Positions 8,096 through 16,303 of a DNA stretch of 41,329 nt are shown piece after piece. The DNA is taken from positions 1-41,329 of the forward strand of contig JAAWGR010000018.1 of assembly GCA_022795445.1 (NCBI GenBank). Direction: 5' to 3'. The stretch is from Oscillibacter sp. (GTDB lineage Bacteria; Bacillota; Clostridia; Oscillospirales; Oscillospiraceae). Positions within the stretch are counted from its first letter, which is position 1; each line of letters opens with the position of its first letter. Below the pieces are notes generated by a model that did not search any database, was not told the DNA's origin, and worked only from the letters and a program-made list of their open reading frames with translations. A program made the position numbers and the translations under genes.

Positions 8096-8278
8096 AATAG
8101 CATGGATAGAGGTGCGGAGCGCAAGGTAGCAGGCCGATGAGAAGGACCGGCGGGTCCAAGGCGGTTTGTGAATGTCCGCTTCGCCGAAAGAGGTTCGTGT
8201 TCCGCACGGCACAGCCTCTTGGACGGTCACACCTAGAGTGTGCCGGCTGTCATGAAGCGCATGGAGTGCTATTTATGC
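8096..8278 (+). promoter_or_regulatory. lysine riboswitch (L box) aptamer
   Basis: The stretch has the conserved L-box blocks in order: GGATAGAGGTGCG (8104-8116), AAGGTA (8123-8128), CGATGA near 8135, CGCCGAAAG (8182-8190), GCTGTCAT (8246-8253) and GGAGTGCTATTT (8263-8274). The P1 helix can be drawn as 10 bp, 8100-8109 with 8269-8278, with two G-U pairs. L boxes bind lysine and normally shut off biosynthesis or uptake genes. Here the switch precedes lysine catabolic genes, and the terminator that follows shares the P1 3-prime strand. A 7-base copy of the terminator 3-prime arm (AATAGCA) also lies at 8096-8102. Recognition is by eye from the Bacillus subtilis lysC and Thermotoga sequences as I recall them. 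Confidence 0.92.
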
Positions 8279-8332
8279 CTGCCGAAATTGCCGGATTCCG
8301 GAGTTTCGCCGCGGGTGTAAATAGCATTTTTT
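8267..8332 (+). terminator. riboswitch-controlled intrinsic terminator
   Basis: TGCTATTTA (8267-8275) pairs perfectly with TAAATAGCA (8318-8326), followed by TTTTTT. The stem continues inward as CCTGC/GCGGG, CGAAA/TTTCG and CCGGA/TCCGG with small bulges. Its 5-prime arm is also the 3-prime strand of riboswitch P1, so P1 and terminator exclude each other. Confidence 0.85.
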
Positions 8333-8344
8333 GCTGGATTGGAG

Positions 8345-8395
8345 CGCTATCCACTCCGTATGTGAAAGCATACAGGGTGCGGTAGCGTTTTCTTT
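8345..8395 (+). terminator. second terminator-like hairpin upstream of kce
   Basis: A long hairpin, 8345-8362 with 8369-8387: CGCTATC pairs with GGTAGCG, then CACTC with GGGTG, then GTATG with CATAC, around a 6-base loop. It has one bulge and one mismatch and is followed by TTTTCTTT. Its 5-prime side GGAGCGCTATCC (8341-8352) looks like the 3-prime end of an L box. Confidence 0.6.
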
Positions 8396-8441
8396 ACCAA
8401 TTCACAGGGAAATCCTGGAACTTAGAGAAGGAGGAGTGTTT

Positions 8442-9263
8442 ATGAACAAGCTCATTGTCACAGCGGCCATCTGCGGCGCAGAGGTCACCAAGGAGCAAAA
8501 CCCCGCCGTTCCCTACACCGTGGAGGAGATGGTGCGGGAAGCGAAGAGCGCTTTCGACGCCGGCGCAGCCATCATCCACGTCCACGTCCGGACGGACGAC
8601 GGTACCCCCACCCAGGACCGGGAACGCTTCCGCGTGGTGCTGGACGCCATCAAGGCGGCCTGCCCCGGCGTGATCCTGATTCCCTCCACCGGCGGCGCGG
8701 TAGGCATGACCCCCGAGGAACGCCTCCAGCCCACCGAGCTGTTCCCTGAAATGGCGACCTTGGACTGTGGCACCTGCAACTTCAGCGACGATATCTTTGT
8801 GAACGATATGCCCACCATGCGGGCCTTCGGCAAGCGGATGCTGGAGAACAACATTAAGCCGGAGTATGAGTGCTTCGAGATCGGACACCTGGACACCGTG
8901 CTGACGATGGCCAAGAAGGGACTCGTCCCCGGCGCGCCGATGCAGTTCAACTTCGTGCTGGGCGTTCCCGGCTGCGCTCCCGCCACCGTGGGCAACCTGG
9001 ACTATCTGGTCCGCCAGATCCCCGCCGGTTCTACCTGGACCGCTACCGGCATCGGACGCCACGCCTTCACTCTGGCCGCAGCCGCCATCGCCATGGGCGG
9101 CAACGTCCGCGTCGGCTTCGAGGATAACCTGAACATCGCCCGCGGCGTCCTGGCCAAGAGCAACGGCGAACTGGTGGAGAAGGTCGTCCGCATCGCCAAG
9201 GAGCTGGGCCGCGAGATCGCCAACCCCGACGAGGCCCGGGAAATCCTCTCCCTGAAGAAGTAA
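8442..9263 (+). CDS. kce: 3-keto-5-aminohexanoate cleavage enzyme
   Basis: A 273-residue TIM-barrel enzyme that converts 5-amino-3-oxohexanoate and acetyl-CoA to 3-aminobutyryl-CoA and acetoacetate. His46 and His48 in IIHVHVR match the zinc ligands of Kce from Candidatus Cloacimonas. The C-terminal GFEDNLN near residue 228 supplies the third, acidic ligand. The start is the ATG at 8442 behind GGAGGAG; a longer frame from 8331 would begin inside the riboswitch terminator and is rejected. It is the first gene of the riboswitch-controlled operon, and kdd follows after 67 bp. Confidence 0.95.
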   Translation: MNKLIVTAAICGAEVTKEQNPAVPYTVEEMVREAKSAFDAGAAIIHVHVRTDDGTPTQDRERFRVVLDAIKAACPGVILIPSTGGAVGMTPEERLQPTELFPEMATLDCGTCNFSDDIFVNDMPTMRAFGKRMLENNIKPEYECFEIGHLDTVLTMAKKGLVPGAPMQFNFVLGVPGCAPATVGNLDYLVRQIPAGSTWTATGIGRHAFTLAAAAIAMGGNVRVGFEDNLNIARGVLAKSNGELVEKVVRIAKELGREIANPDEAREILSLKK

Positions 9264-9330
9264 ACCCCAAATCAAATTTTTCCATCATTCAAACCCAATC
9301 CATAAATTTTTTAACAGGAGGACAATTATT

Positions 9331-10374
9331 ATGCAGAAGAAGGGCAACAAGTACGGCACACACCGCGTCATCGAGCCGAAGGGCGTGCTCACCCAGGCCG
9401 CTCAGAAGATCGACAACAACATGGACGAAATCTACTCCAACGAGATCCTCTGCAACGTCACCGCGCTGAACATCGACTCCGCTTCCTTCACCCAGATTTC
9501 CGACGCCTGCGGCGGCGATGAAGCGAAGATCGGCGAAATGATCATGGGCATCGTGGCCGAGCGCGGCAAGCAGCAGAATCCCGTCACCGGCTCCGGCGGC
9601 ATGTTCATGGGCAACGTGGCCAAAATCGGCGACGACCTCAAGGGCAAGATCGACCTCAAGGAGGGCGACAAGATCGTCTCCCTGGTCTCCCTCTCCCTCA
9701 CCCCGCTGAAGATCAACAAGATCAAAGCCATCCACAAGGAAATTGACCGCGTGGACGTCGACGCCCAGGCCATCCTGTTCGAGAGCGGCATTTACGCCAA
9801 GATGCCCGACGATATGCCCGAGCCCCTCGCCCTGGCCGCTCTGGACGTGGCCGGCGCCCCCGCCCAGGCCCGCAAGCTGCCCAAGGAAGGCGACAGCGTA
9901 CTGATCCTCGGCGCCAACGGCAAGTCCGGCGTGCTCTGCGGCTATGAGGCCATGAAGAAGGTCGGCCCCAACGGCAAAGTTATCGGCGTCGTCCGCAACC
10001 CCAAGCAGGTCCCCGACCTGAAGGAACTGGGCGTTTACACCGACATCATCGTCGCCGACTGCACCCGCCCTGTGGACGTGATGGAAGCTGCCCTCGCCGC
10101 GAACGGCGGCAAGGAATACGATATCTCCATCTGCTGCGTCAACATCGAGAGCTGCGAAATGTCCGCCATTCTCCCCGTCCGTGACGACGGCCTGGTCTAT
10201 TTCTTCTCCATGGCCACGTCCTTCACCAAGGCGGCCCTGGGCGCGGAAGGCATCGGCAAGGACGTTACCATGATCGTCGGCAACGGCTATACCAAGGACC
10301 ACGCGGAGATCACCCTGAACGTCATCCGTGAAAACGCCAAGCTCCGCAAGCTGTTCGAGGAGAAGTACGTCTAA
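9331..10374 (+). CDS. kdd: L-erythro-3,5-diaminohexanoate dehydrogenase
   Basis: A 347-residue protein whose Rossmann motif VLILGANGKSGVLCGYEA lies at residues 190-207. Kdd oxidises 3,5-diaminohexanoate to 5-amino-3-oxohexanoate with release of ammonia and reduction of NAD(P). The start MQKKGNKYGTHRVIEPKGVLP-like region and the length fit the known Fusobacterium enzyme. AGGAGG lies before the ATG. The place between kce and kamA is the standard order in lysine fermentation clusters. Confidence 0.95.
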   Translation: MQKKGNKYGTHRVIEPKGVLTQAAQKIDNNMDEIYSNEILCNVTALNIDSASFTQISDACGGDEAKIGEMIMGIVAERGKQQNPVTGSGGMFMGNVAKIGDDLKGKIDLKEGDKIVSLVSLSLTPLKINKIKAIHKEIDRVDVDAQAILFESGIYAKMPDDMPEPLALAALDVAGAPAQARKLPKEGDSVLILGANGKSGVLCGYEAMKKVGPNGKVIGVVRNPKQVPDLKELGVYTDIIVADCTRPVDVMEAALAANGGKEYDISICCVNIESCEMSAILPVRDDGLVYFFSMATSFTKAALGAEGIGKDVTMIVGNGYTKDHAEITLNVIRENAKLRKLFEEKYV

Positions 10375-10446
10375 AAACGCAAATCCAATCCCACCCAACC
10401 AGAACGGCGGCTTTGTCCCGCAAATTGGAAAACTGGAGGTAATATT

Positions 10447-11712
10447 ATGAAAGTTTCTCGCCGTGCCGAACTGTTCCCGGGCGTGACCGACGCCGAGTGG
10501 AACGACTGGAGATGGCAGGTCAAGAACCGGGTAGAGACCCTGGAAGACCTGAAAAAATATGTGTCCCTGACCCCTGAGGAGGAAGAAGGCGTCAAGGCGT
10601 GCCTGGGCACCCTGCGTATGGCCATTACGCCCTACTATCTCTCCCTGATCGACCCCGACGATCCCCATGACCCCGTCCGCCGCCAGGCGGTGCCCACCGG
10701 CGCGGAGCTGCATCAGGCAGAATCCGACCTGCTGGACCCCCTGCACGAGGATGAGGATTCCCCGGCCCCCGGCCTGACCCACCGTTATCCGGACCGCTGT
10801 CTGCTGCTGATCACCGACCAGTGCTCCATGTACTGCCGCCACTGCACCCGCCGCCGCTTTGCCGGCCAGAAGGACGCGGGCCTCCCGGTAGATCAAGTCG
10901 ATCAGGCCATTGAGTATATCCGCAAGACGCCCCAGATCCGTGACGTCCTGCTCTCCGGCGGCGACGCGCTCCTCTGCTCCGACGACCGCCTGGAATACAT
11001 CATCAGCAAGCTGCGGGAAATCCCCCATGTGGAGATCGTCCGCATCGGCTCCCGGACGCCGGTGGTCTGCCCCCAGCGTATCACCCCTGAGCTGTGCAAC
11101 GTGCTGAAGAAGTACCATCCCGTGTGGCTCAACACCCACTTCAACCATCCCAACGAGATCACCCCGGAATCCGCCAAAGCCTGCCAGATGCTGGCCGACG
11201 CCGGCGTCCCCCTGGGCAACCAGAGCGTGCTGCTGGCCGGCGTGAATGACTGCGTGCATGTCATGAAGAAGCTGGTCAACGAGCTGGTAAAAATCCGCGT
11301 CCGCCCCTACTATATTTACCAGTGCGACCTGTCTATGGGCCTGGAGCACTTCCGCACCCCCGTCAGCAAGGGCATCGAGATCATCGAGGCGCTGCGGGGC
11401 CATACCTCCGGCTTCTGCGTGCCGACCTTCGTGGTGGACGCCCCGGGCGGCGGCGGCAAGACTCCCGTTATGCCGCAGTACGTCATTTCCCAGACGCCGC
11501 ATAAGGTCATCCTCCGGAACTATGAGGGTGTTATCACAACGTACACCGAGCCGGATAATTACGTGGAAACCTGCCAGTGTGAGGCGTGCAAGGCGGAGCG
11601 CGAGGGCAAGCGGAAAGTGAAGCTCATGGGCGTTGCCGGTTTGGAACGCGGGCAGCAGCTCTCTATGGAGCCTGCCGGCCTGGAACGGCACGAGCGGTCC
11701 CATCACGAATAA
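10447..11712 (+). CDS. kamA: L-lysine 2,3-aminomutase
   Basis: A 421-residue radical SAM/PLP enzyme that moves the alpha-amino group of L-lysine to give L-beta-lysine, the first step of the pathway. The [4Fe-4S] motif CSMYCRHC has Cys126, Cys130 and Cys133, almost the same numbering as in Clostridium subterminale (125, 129, 132). GGGGKTPVMPQY near residue 335 holds the PLP lysine. The C-terminal CQCEAC forms the zinc site seen in clostridial KamA. GGAGG lies 7 bases before the ATG. The next gene, kamD, begins 90 bp on, beyond a strong inverted repeat. Confidence 0.97.
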   Translation: MKVSRRAELFPGVTDAEWNDWRWQVKNRVETLEDLKKYVSLTPEEEEGVKACLGTLRMAITPYYLSLIDPDDPHDPVRRQAVPTGAELHQAESDLLDPLHEDEDSPAPGLTHRYPDRCLLLITDQCSMYCRHCTRRRFAGQKDAGLPVDQVDQAIEYIRKTPQIRDVLLSGGDALLCSDDRLEYIISKLREIPHVEIVRIGSRTPVVCPQRITPELCNVLKKYHPVWLNTHFNHPNEITPESAKACQMLADAGVPLGNQSVLLAGVNDCVHVMKKLVNELVKIRVRPYYIYQCDLSMGLEHFRTPVSKGIEIIEALRGHTSGFCVPTFVVDAPGGGGKTPVMPQYVISQTPHKVILRNYEGVITTYTEPDNYVETCQCEACKAEREGKRKVKLMGVAGLERGQQLSMEPAGLERHERSHHE

Positions 11713-11727
11713 TCCCTCTCCCTGTAT

Positions 11728-11758
11728 CCGTCCCCAGCGGCAGGACCGCTGGGGACGG
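11728..11758 (+). repeat. perfect 13-bp inverted repeat between kamA and kamD
   Basis: CCGTCCCCAGCGG, 5-base loop, CCGCTGGGGACGG, with no mismatch. No T-run follows, so it is not an intrinsic terminator. It probably forms an intercistronic mRNA hairpin that protects the upstream message or marks a processing site. Confidence 0.75.
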
Positions 11759-11802
11759 TACAGACCGTTTCCTATAAAACACAAGGATAGGAGTGTGAGC
11801 CT

Positions 11803-13401
11803 TTGGAATCGAAATTGAATCTTGATTTTAAGCTGGTAGAACAGGCCCGCGCCCACGCGGCCCAAGTCGCCGACGACACGCAGCGCTTTATCGACGGCTG
11901 CACCACCGTGGCGGTGGAGAGGACGGTCTGCCGTCTGCTGGGCATCGACGGCGTGAGCGGCGACGCGGCCCTGGACATCACCGGTGAAAATAATTTGGGC
12001 GTTCCTCTGCCCAGCGCGGTGGTCGACCACCTGATGGAAAAGGGCGCGCTGCCCCAGGGCGCGGCGTTCTGGCTGGGTAACGCCATGGTGGAGACCGGCA
12101 AAGACGTGCAGACGCTGGCGGAGGAAGTCGGCGCGGGTACCCTGGACCTGACGGCCCTGCCCACCCACAGCGAGGCGGAAATCCATGACGCGCTGGCGCC
12201 CATCGTGGAGGCCAGCCTGGCCAAAATCCGTGCCCGCCGCAAACGCCGGGAAGACTTTATTGCCGCCCACGGCGGTGAGAAGGATGGTCCGTGGGTTTAT
12301 CTGATCGTCGCCACCGGCAATATTTATGAGGATATCATCCAGGCGACTGCCGCCGCCCGCCAGGGCGCGGACGTCATCGCCGTGATCCGTACGACCGGAC
12401 AGTCCCTGCTGGACTACGTGCCTTACGGCGCGACCACCGAGGGCTTCGGCGGCACCTACGCCACCCAGGAGAACTTCCGCCTCATGCGGGAAGCCATGGA
12501 TAAAGTGGGCGAGGAAATGGGCCGCTATATCCGGGTCTGCAACTACTGCTCCGGCCTCTGCATGCCGGAAATCGCCGCCATGGGCGCGTTCGAGGGCCTG
12601 GATGTGATGCTGAACGACGCGCTGTACGGCATCCTGTTCCGCGACATCAACATGCAGCGGACGCTGGTGGACCAGTCCTTCTCCCGTGCGATCAACGCCT
12701 ATGCGGGCGTGGTGATCAACACCGGTGAAGATAACTACCTCACCACCGCCGACGCAGTGGAGGAAGCCCACACCGTTTTGGCCTCCCAGTTCCTGAACGA
12801 GGCGTTTGCATTGAAGGCGGGTCTTCCGGAAGAACAGATGGGCCTGGGCCATGCCTTCGAGATCGACCCGGATGTGGAAAACGGTTTCCTGTACGAACTG
12901 GCGCAGGCCGAGATGGCCCGGGAGATTTTCCCCAACGCGCCGCTGAAGTATATGCCCCCCACGAAGTTCATGACCGGCAACGTCTTCCGCGGCCATGTGC
13001 AGGATGCGCTCTTTAATATGGTAACCATCCTGACGGGCCAGAAAATCCACCTGCTGGGCATGATGACGGAAGCCATCCATACGCCCTTCCTGTCTGACCG
13101 GTTCCTGGCCATCCAGAACGCACAGTACATCTTCCGCACCATGAAGGACCTGGGCGGCGAGCTGGTGTTCAAAGAGGGCGGCATCATGCAGAACCGCGCC
13201 AACGAGGTTTTGCAGAAGGCGACGGCCCTCCTGGGCCAGATCGAGCAGCTGGGTATTTTCGAGACGCTGGAGCGCGGCATCTTCGCCGACATCAAGCGTC
13301 CCCGGGACGGCGGTAAGGGCCTGGACGGCGTAGTCTCCAAAGCCCCCGGTTACTTTAACCCGTTCCTGGAGCCGATGATGAAAGGAGGGGCAGGCAAATG
13401 A
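11803..13401 (+). CDS. kamD: lysine 5,6-aminomutase alpha subunit
   Basis: A 532-residue protein that begins at a TTG codon at 11803, with the binding site AAGGATAGGAG nine bases upstream. KamD forms the TIM-barrel half of the B12- and PLP-dependent mutase that converts L-beta-lysine to 3,5-diaminohexanoate. Family blocks such as RQGADVIAVIRTTGQSLLDY and RNYCSGLCMPE-like VCNYCSGLCMPEIA are present, and length agrees with the family (about 515-530). Its last four bases overlap kamE (ATGA), so the two subunits are coupled in translation. Confidence 0.95.
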   Translation: MESKLNLDFKLVEQARAHAAQVADDTQRFIDGCTTVAVERTVCRLLGIDGVSGDAALDITGENNLGVPLPSAVVDHLMEKGALPQGAAFWLGNAMVETGKDVQTLAEEVGAGTLDLTALPTHSEAEIHDALAPIVEASLAKIRARRKRREDFIAAHGGEKDGPWVYLIVATGNIYEDIIQATAAARQGADVIAVIRTTGQSLLDYVPYGATTEGFGGTYATQENFRLMREAMDKVGEEMGRYIRVCNYCSGLCMPEIAAMGAFEGLDVMLNDALYGILFRDINMQRTLVDQSFSRAINAYAGVVINTGEDNYLTTADAVEEAHTVLASQFLNEAFALKAGLPEEQMGLGHAFEIDPDVENGFLYELAQAEMAREIFPNAPLKYMPPTKFMTGNVFRGHVQDALFNMVTILTGQKIHLLGMMTEAIHTPFLSDRFLAIQNAQYIFRTMKDLGGELVFKEGGIMQNRANEVLQKATALLGQIEQLGIFETLERGIFADIKRPRDGGKGLDGVVSKAPGYFNPFLEPMMKGGAGK

Positions 13402-14186
13402 GTTCCGGACTGTATCAAATCCGTGATAAGAATCTTGATACCACCCTGGACCTGAACCGTCTGAAGCCTTACGGCGATACGATGAACGACGGCAAGGTGC
13501 AGACCTCCTTTACCCTGCCGGTGAAGGACGATGACCGCGGCGCGGCGGCAGCGGTGCTGATCGCCCAGAAGATGGGTCTGGCGGACCCGAACGTTGCCCT
13601 CCGGCAGAAGCTGGACGAGAATTTTACGTTCTATGTCGTCTACGGTTCCCTGACCCACACGGTCAATTATAATGAGATCGTGGTGCAGACCGTTACAGAT
13701 GAAGTGATGGACATGCACGAGACAGACGAGTTCCTCAAAGAGCGCCTGGGCCGGAAGATGGTCGTCATCGGTGCATCCACCGGGACCGACGCCCATACCG
13801 TGGGCATCGACGCCATCATGAACCGCAAGGGCTTCGCCGGCCACTACGGCCTGGAGCGCTATGAGATGGTGGAGGCATACAACCTGGGCAGCCAGGTCCC
13901 CAACGACGAATTCCTGCGGAAAGCTGCGGAGGTCAACGCGGATGTACTGCTGGTCTCCCAGACCGTCACCCAGAAGGACGTCCATATCCAGAACCTCACC
14001 GAGCTGATCGAGCTGGCGGAGGCGGAAGGCGTCCGCGAGAAGTATATTTTCTGCTGCGGCGGCGCCCGCATTACCCATGCCCTTGCCAAAGAGCTGGGCT
14101 ATGACGCCGGCTTCGGCGCCGGTACCTACGCCGACGATGTGGCTACCTATACTGCGAAAGAGCTGGTTCGCCGTCTGGATAAGTAA
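13398..14186 (+). CDS. kamE: lysine 5,6-aminomutase beta subunit
   Basis: A 262-residue cobalamin-binding subunit. The B12 motif DxHxxG is seen as DAHTVG (residues 131-136), with His133 as the cobalt ligand, and Lys144 (NRKGF) matches the PLP lysine of the known enzyme. The Rossmann-like B12 domain runs from about 120 to the end and includes ADVLLVSQTVTQKDVH and FCCGGARI. GGAGG lies before the ATG inside the kamD 3-prime end. Confidence 0.97.
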   Translation: MSSGLYQIRDKNLDTTLDLNRLKPYGDTMNDGKVQTSFTLPVKDDDRGAAAAVLIAQKMGLADPNVALRQKLDENFTFYVVYGSLTHTVNYNEIVVQTVTDEVMDMHETDEFLKERLGRKMVVIGASTGTDAHTVGIDAIMNRKGFAGHYGLERYEMVEAYNLGSQVPNDEFLRKAAEVNADVLLVSQTVTQKDVHIQNLTELIELAEAEGVREKYIFCCGGARITHALAKELGYDAGFGAGTYADDVATYTAKELVRRLDK

Positions 14187-14209
14187 TCTGCTGTTCTGCC
14201 TATGAAACA

Positions 14210-14276
14210 GGCCGGGAGACGACTCTCCCGGCCCGCTGTAAAGCCTGCCGTATGCAGTATATACGGCATATACGGC
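14210..14276 (+). repeat. pair of inverted repeats between kamE and nhaC
   Basis: GGCCGGGAGA/TCTCCCGGCC (14210-14219, 14224-14233) is a perfect 10-bp hairpin. It is followed by GCCGTAT (14247-14253), which can pair with either of two ATACGGC copies (14261-14267 or 14270-14276). No T-run follows either, so transcription may pass into nhaC. The rest of the 215-bp gap holds the nhaC ribosome binding site and nothing else that I can name. Confidence 0.6.
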
Positions 14277-14401
14277 ATGGCGCAAGAGAGGAGGTTGAAC
14301 ATCAGCGCTGGCAGAACGGTTGATCATGCGCAATGTTCCGATTGCGCGATGCCCCGGGAGAAGCCCGCGGGCTTGTGTGTGTGAGAAAAGGAGGTTTCAG
14401 A

Positions 14402-16075
14402 ATGACTATGCGACAACGATTTGCAAAGAAATTTGGGATGCTGCTGCTGATGGTCTATGCCCTGGTCCCCCTGATGACAACCGTCGCTTTCGCAGCAGAG
14501 GAAGGACAAAGCCGTTTCTACGGCACCATCTTTTCCCTGGTTCCGCCCATCGTGGCCATCGTGTTGGCCCTGATTACCAAGGAAGTGTATTCTTCCCTGT
14601 TTATCGGTATCGTGGTGGGTTATTTCATCCAATGTGAGTTCAATCCCATCAATGCCTTTGTTACCCTTATTACAGACTTGGGCGACAACATCGGCGGCAA
14701 CGCCGGTATCCTGATCTTCCTGGTCGTCCTGGGCACCATGGTCGCCCTGATGATCCGGGCAGGCGGTTCCAAAGCCTACGGCGACTGGGCCGTTGAGCAT
14801 CTGAAAACAAAATCCAGCGCCCTGTGGGCCACCTTTATCCTGGCGGCGATCCTGGGCGTGGATGATTACTTCAATAACCTGACCACCGGCAACGTCATGC
14901 GCCCCGTTACCGATAAGCATCAGATTTCCCGGGCAAAGCTGGCGTATATGTGCGACGCCACCGCCGCGCCGATCTGCATCATGATGCCTATTTCGTCCTG
15001 GGCCGCCGCCGTCACCGGCGTCATCAACAACGAGGAATTGGGTTTCCAGATCTTCGTCCGGGCTATCCCTTATAACTTCTATGCCATCCTGACCATTGTC
15101 TTCATCATGGTCATGATCATCCGCAACATCGACTTTGGCCCCATGAAGCTCCATGAGGACAATGCCGCCAAGGGCGACATCTACACCACCCCGGAGCGTC
15201 CCTTCGCCAACACTGAAGAGATGAAGTTCAACCCCAATGGCAAAGTGATCGACCTGGTGATCCCGGTCATCTTCCTGATCGTCGGCTGCGTGGGCGGCCT
15301 GATCTACGCCGGATACCTCAACGGCGGTACGGATCTCCTGAGTATGTTCGCCAACACCGACGCTTTCGTCGGCCTGCCCCTTGGTTCGAGTATCGCGCTG
15401 ATCGTCTCCATGATCTTCTTCCTCGTCCGCAAGTCCATGAAGTTCACCGAACTGATGGACTGCCTGCCGGAAGGCTTCAAACAGATGGTCCCCGCCATCC
15501 TGATCCTCTGCTTCGCGTGGACCATCGGCGGCGTGACCCGTTACGGCCTGGGCGCTCCCGAGTTCGTGGCCGGCCTGGTGAAATCCTTCGGCCCCGGCCT
15601 GTATAACATGCTGCCCGCCGTAATCTTCATCATCGCCTGTTTCCTGGGCTTTGCCACCGGTACCTCCTGGGGCACCTTCGGCATCCTGCTCCCCATCGTG
15701 CTGGACGTGTTCACCCCTGGCGGCTTCGAGAACCTGACTGCTGAGGCGCTGAACAATGTGCCCATCCTCATGGTCGGTATCGGCGCCACCCTCGGCGGCG
15801 CGGTCTGCGGCGACCACTGCTCGCCCATTTCTGATACTACCATCATGGCGTCCTCCGGTTCTCAGTGCTACCATCTGAACCATGTGCTGACGCAGATGCC
15901 TTATGCAGTAACCGTTGCGGTGATTTCTTTCGTAAACTATGTGATTACCGGTTTTTTAATCAACTATGTGCCGGAAATCGTCTGCCTCCTCATCGCCATT
16001 GCCTCTACAATTGTGACCCTGTTGGTGATTGGCCATATTACGGGAAGCAAGCCGCTGAAAGCACAGGCAGAATAA
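14402..16075 (+). CDS. NhaC-family antiporter, possible lysine transporter
   Basis: A 557-residue protein with about twelve hydrophobic segments; GVDDYFNNLTTGNVMRP and GDHCSPISDTTIMAS are hallmarks of the NhaC superfamily. The start is the ATG at 14402 with AAAGGAGG ten bases upstream; an earlier in-frame start at 14333 lacks a binding site. The first 35 residues look like a cleavable signal (LMTTVAFAAEEG), which is unusual but known in clostridial members. Comparative genomics of lysine riboswitches predicted an NhaC-like lysine transporter (LysW). The position downstream of a lysine switch makes lysine uptake or lysine/ion exchange plausible here; Na+/H+ exchange is the alternative. Confidence 0.88.
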   Translation: MTMRQRFAKKFGMLLLMVYALVPLMTTVAFAAEEGQSRFYGTIFSLVPPIVAIVLALITKEVYSSLFIGIVVGYFIQCEFNPINAFVTLITDLGDNIGGNAGILIFLVVLGTMVALMIRAGGSKAYGDWAVEHLKTKSSALWATFILAAILGVDDYFNNLTTGNVMRPVTDKHQISRAKLAYMCDATAAPICIMMPISSWAAAVTGVINNEELGFQIFVRAIPYNFYAILTIVFIMVMIIRNIDFGPMKLHEDNAAKGDIYTTPERPFANTEEMKFNPNGKVIDLVIPVIFLIVGCVGGLIYAGYLNGGTDLLSMFANTDAFVGLPLGSSIALIVSMIFFLVRKSMKFTELMDCLPEGFKQMVPAILILCFAWTIGGVTRYGLGAPEFVAGLVKSFGPGLYNMLPAVIFIIACFLGFATGTSWGTFGILLPIVLDVFTPGGFENLTAEALNNVPILMVGIGATLGGAVCGDHCSPISDTTIMASSGSQCYHLNHVLTQMPYAVTVAVISFVNYVITGFLINYVPEIVCLLIAIASTIVTLLVIGHITGSKPLKAQAE

Positions 16076-16097
16076 CAACCTGGTCTTTGATTCTTGT

Positions 16098-16136
16098 TTC
16101 CGCTCCGCCCGTCCTGGGCGGGGCGGAACCTTTTTT
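16098..16136 (+). terminator. intrinsic terminator of the lysine fermentation operon
   Basis: A 13-bp stem, TTCCGCTCCGCCC with GGGCGGGGCGGAA (one G-T pair), 5-base loop, then CC and TTTTTT. It ends the kce-kdd-kamADE-nhaC transcript. Confidence 0.93.
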
Positions 16137-16272
16137 ATCCCTGCTTCTTCACCAGGAGCCAGAAAGCGCTCCAGGGACTGGTGGACCAGTAAAGGTGCTT
16201 CTCGGAAGCGGATACGCCGGAGAACTGGCTCAGGCTTTGAGCATTCCTTTTGCGGTCAAGAAATTTTTTCAT
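16135..16272 (-). CDS. small ORF of 45 codons, unknown function
   Basis: MKKFLDRKRNAQSLSQFSGV opens the 45-residue product. Support for it being real is an AAAGGAG nine bases before the ATG and a good promoter 32 bp upstream. The peptide is basic and ends in an aromatic, hydrophobic patch (HLYWSTSPWSAFWLLVKKQG). No family is recognised. It runs convergently into the nhaC terminator and divergently from the LysR gene. Confidence 0.5.
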   Translation of the reverse strand: MKKFLDRKRNAQSLSQFSGVSASEKHLYWSTSPWSAFWLLVKKQG

Positions 16273-16303
16273 GGTTTTGACTCCTTTCTGAATTTCTGAT
16301 ATG

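Noticed and set aside
9289..13080. Very long open frame of 1263 codons on the minus strand
   Set aside because: It lies opposite kdd, kamA and kamD, which have clear motifs and ribosome binding sites. The openness is a by-product of GC-rich codon use; its low-complexity, His/Gly/Asp-rich translation has no protein-like pattern.
14210..14276. Terminator between kamE and nhaC
   Set aside because: The hairpins are strong but no T-run follows them, while a proper terminator lies after nhaC.
14324..15883. Minus-strand open frame opposite nhaC
   Set aside because: The translation is a His/Asp/Gly/Gln-rich shadow of a membrane protein gene, with no start signal.
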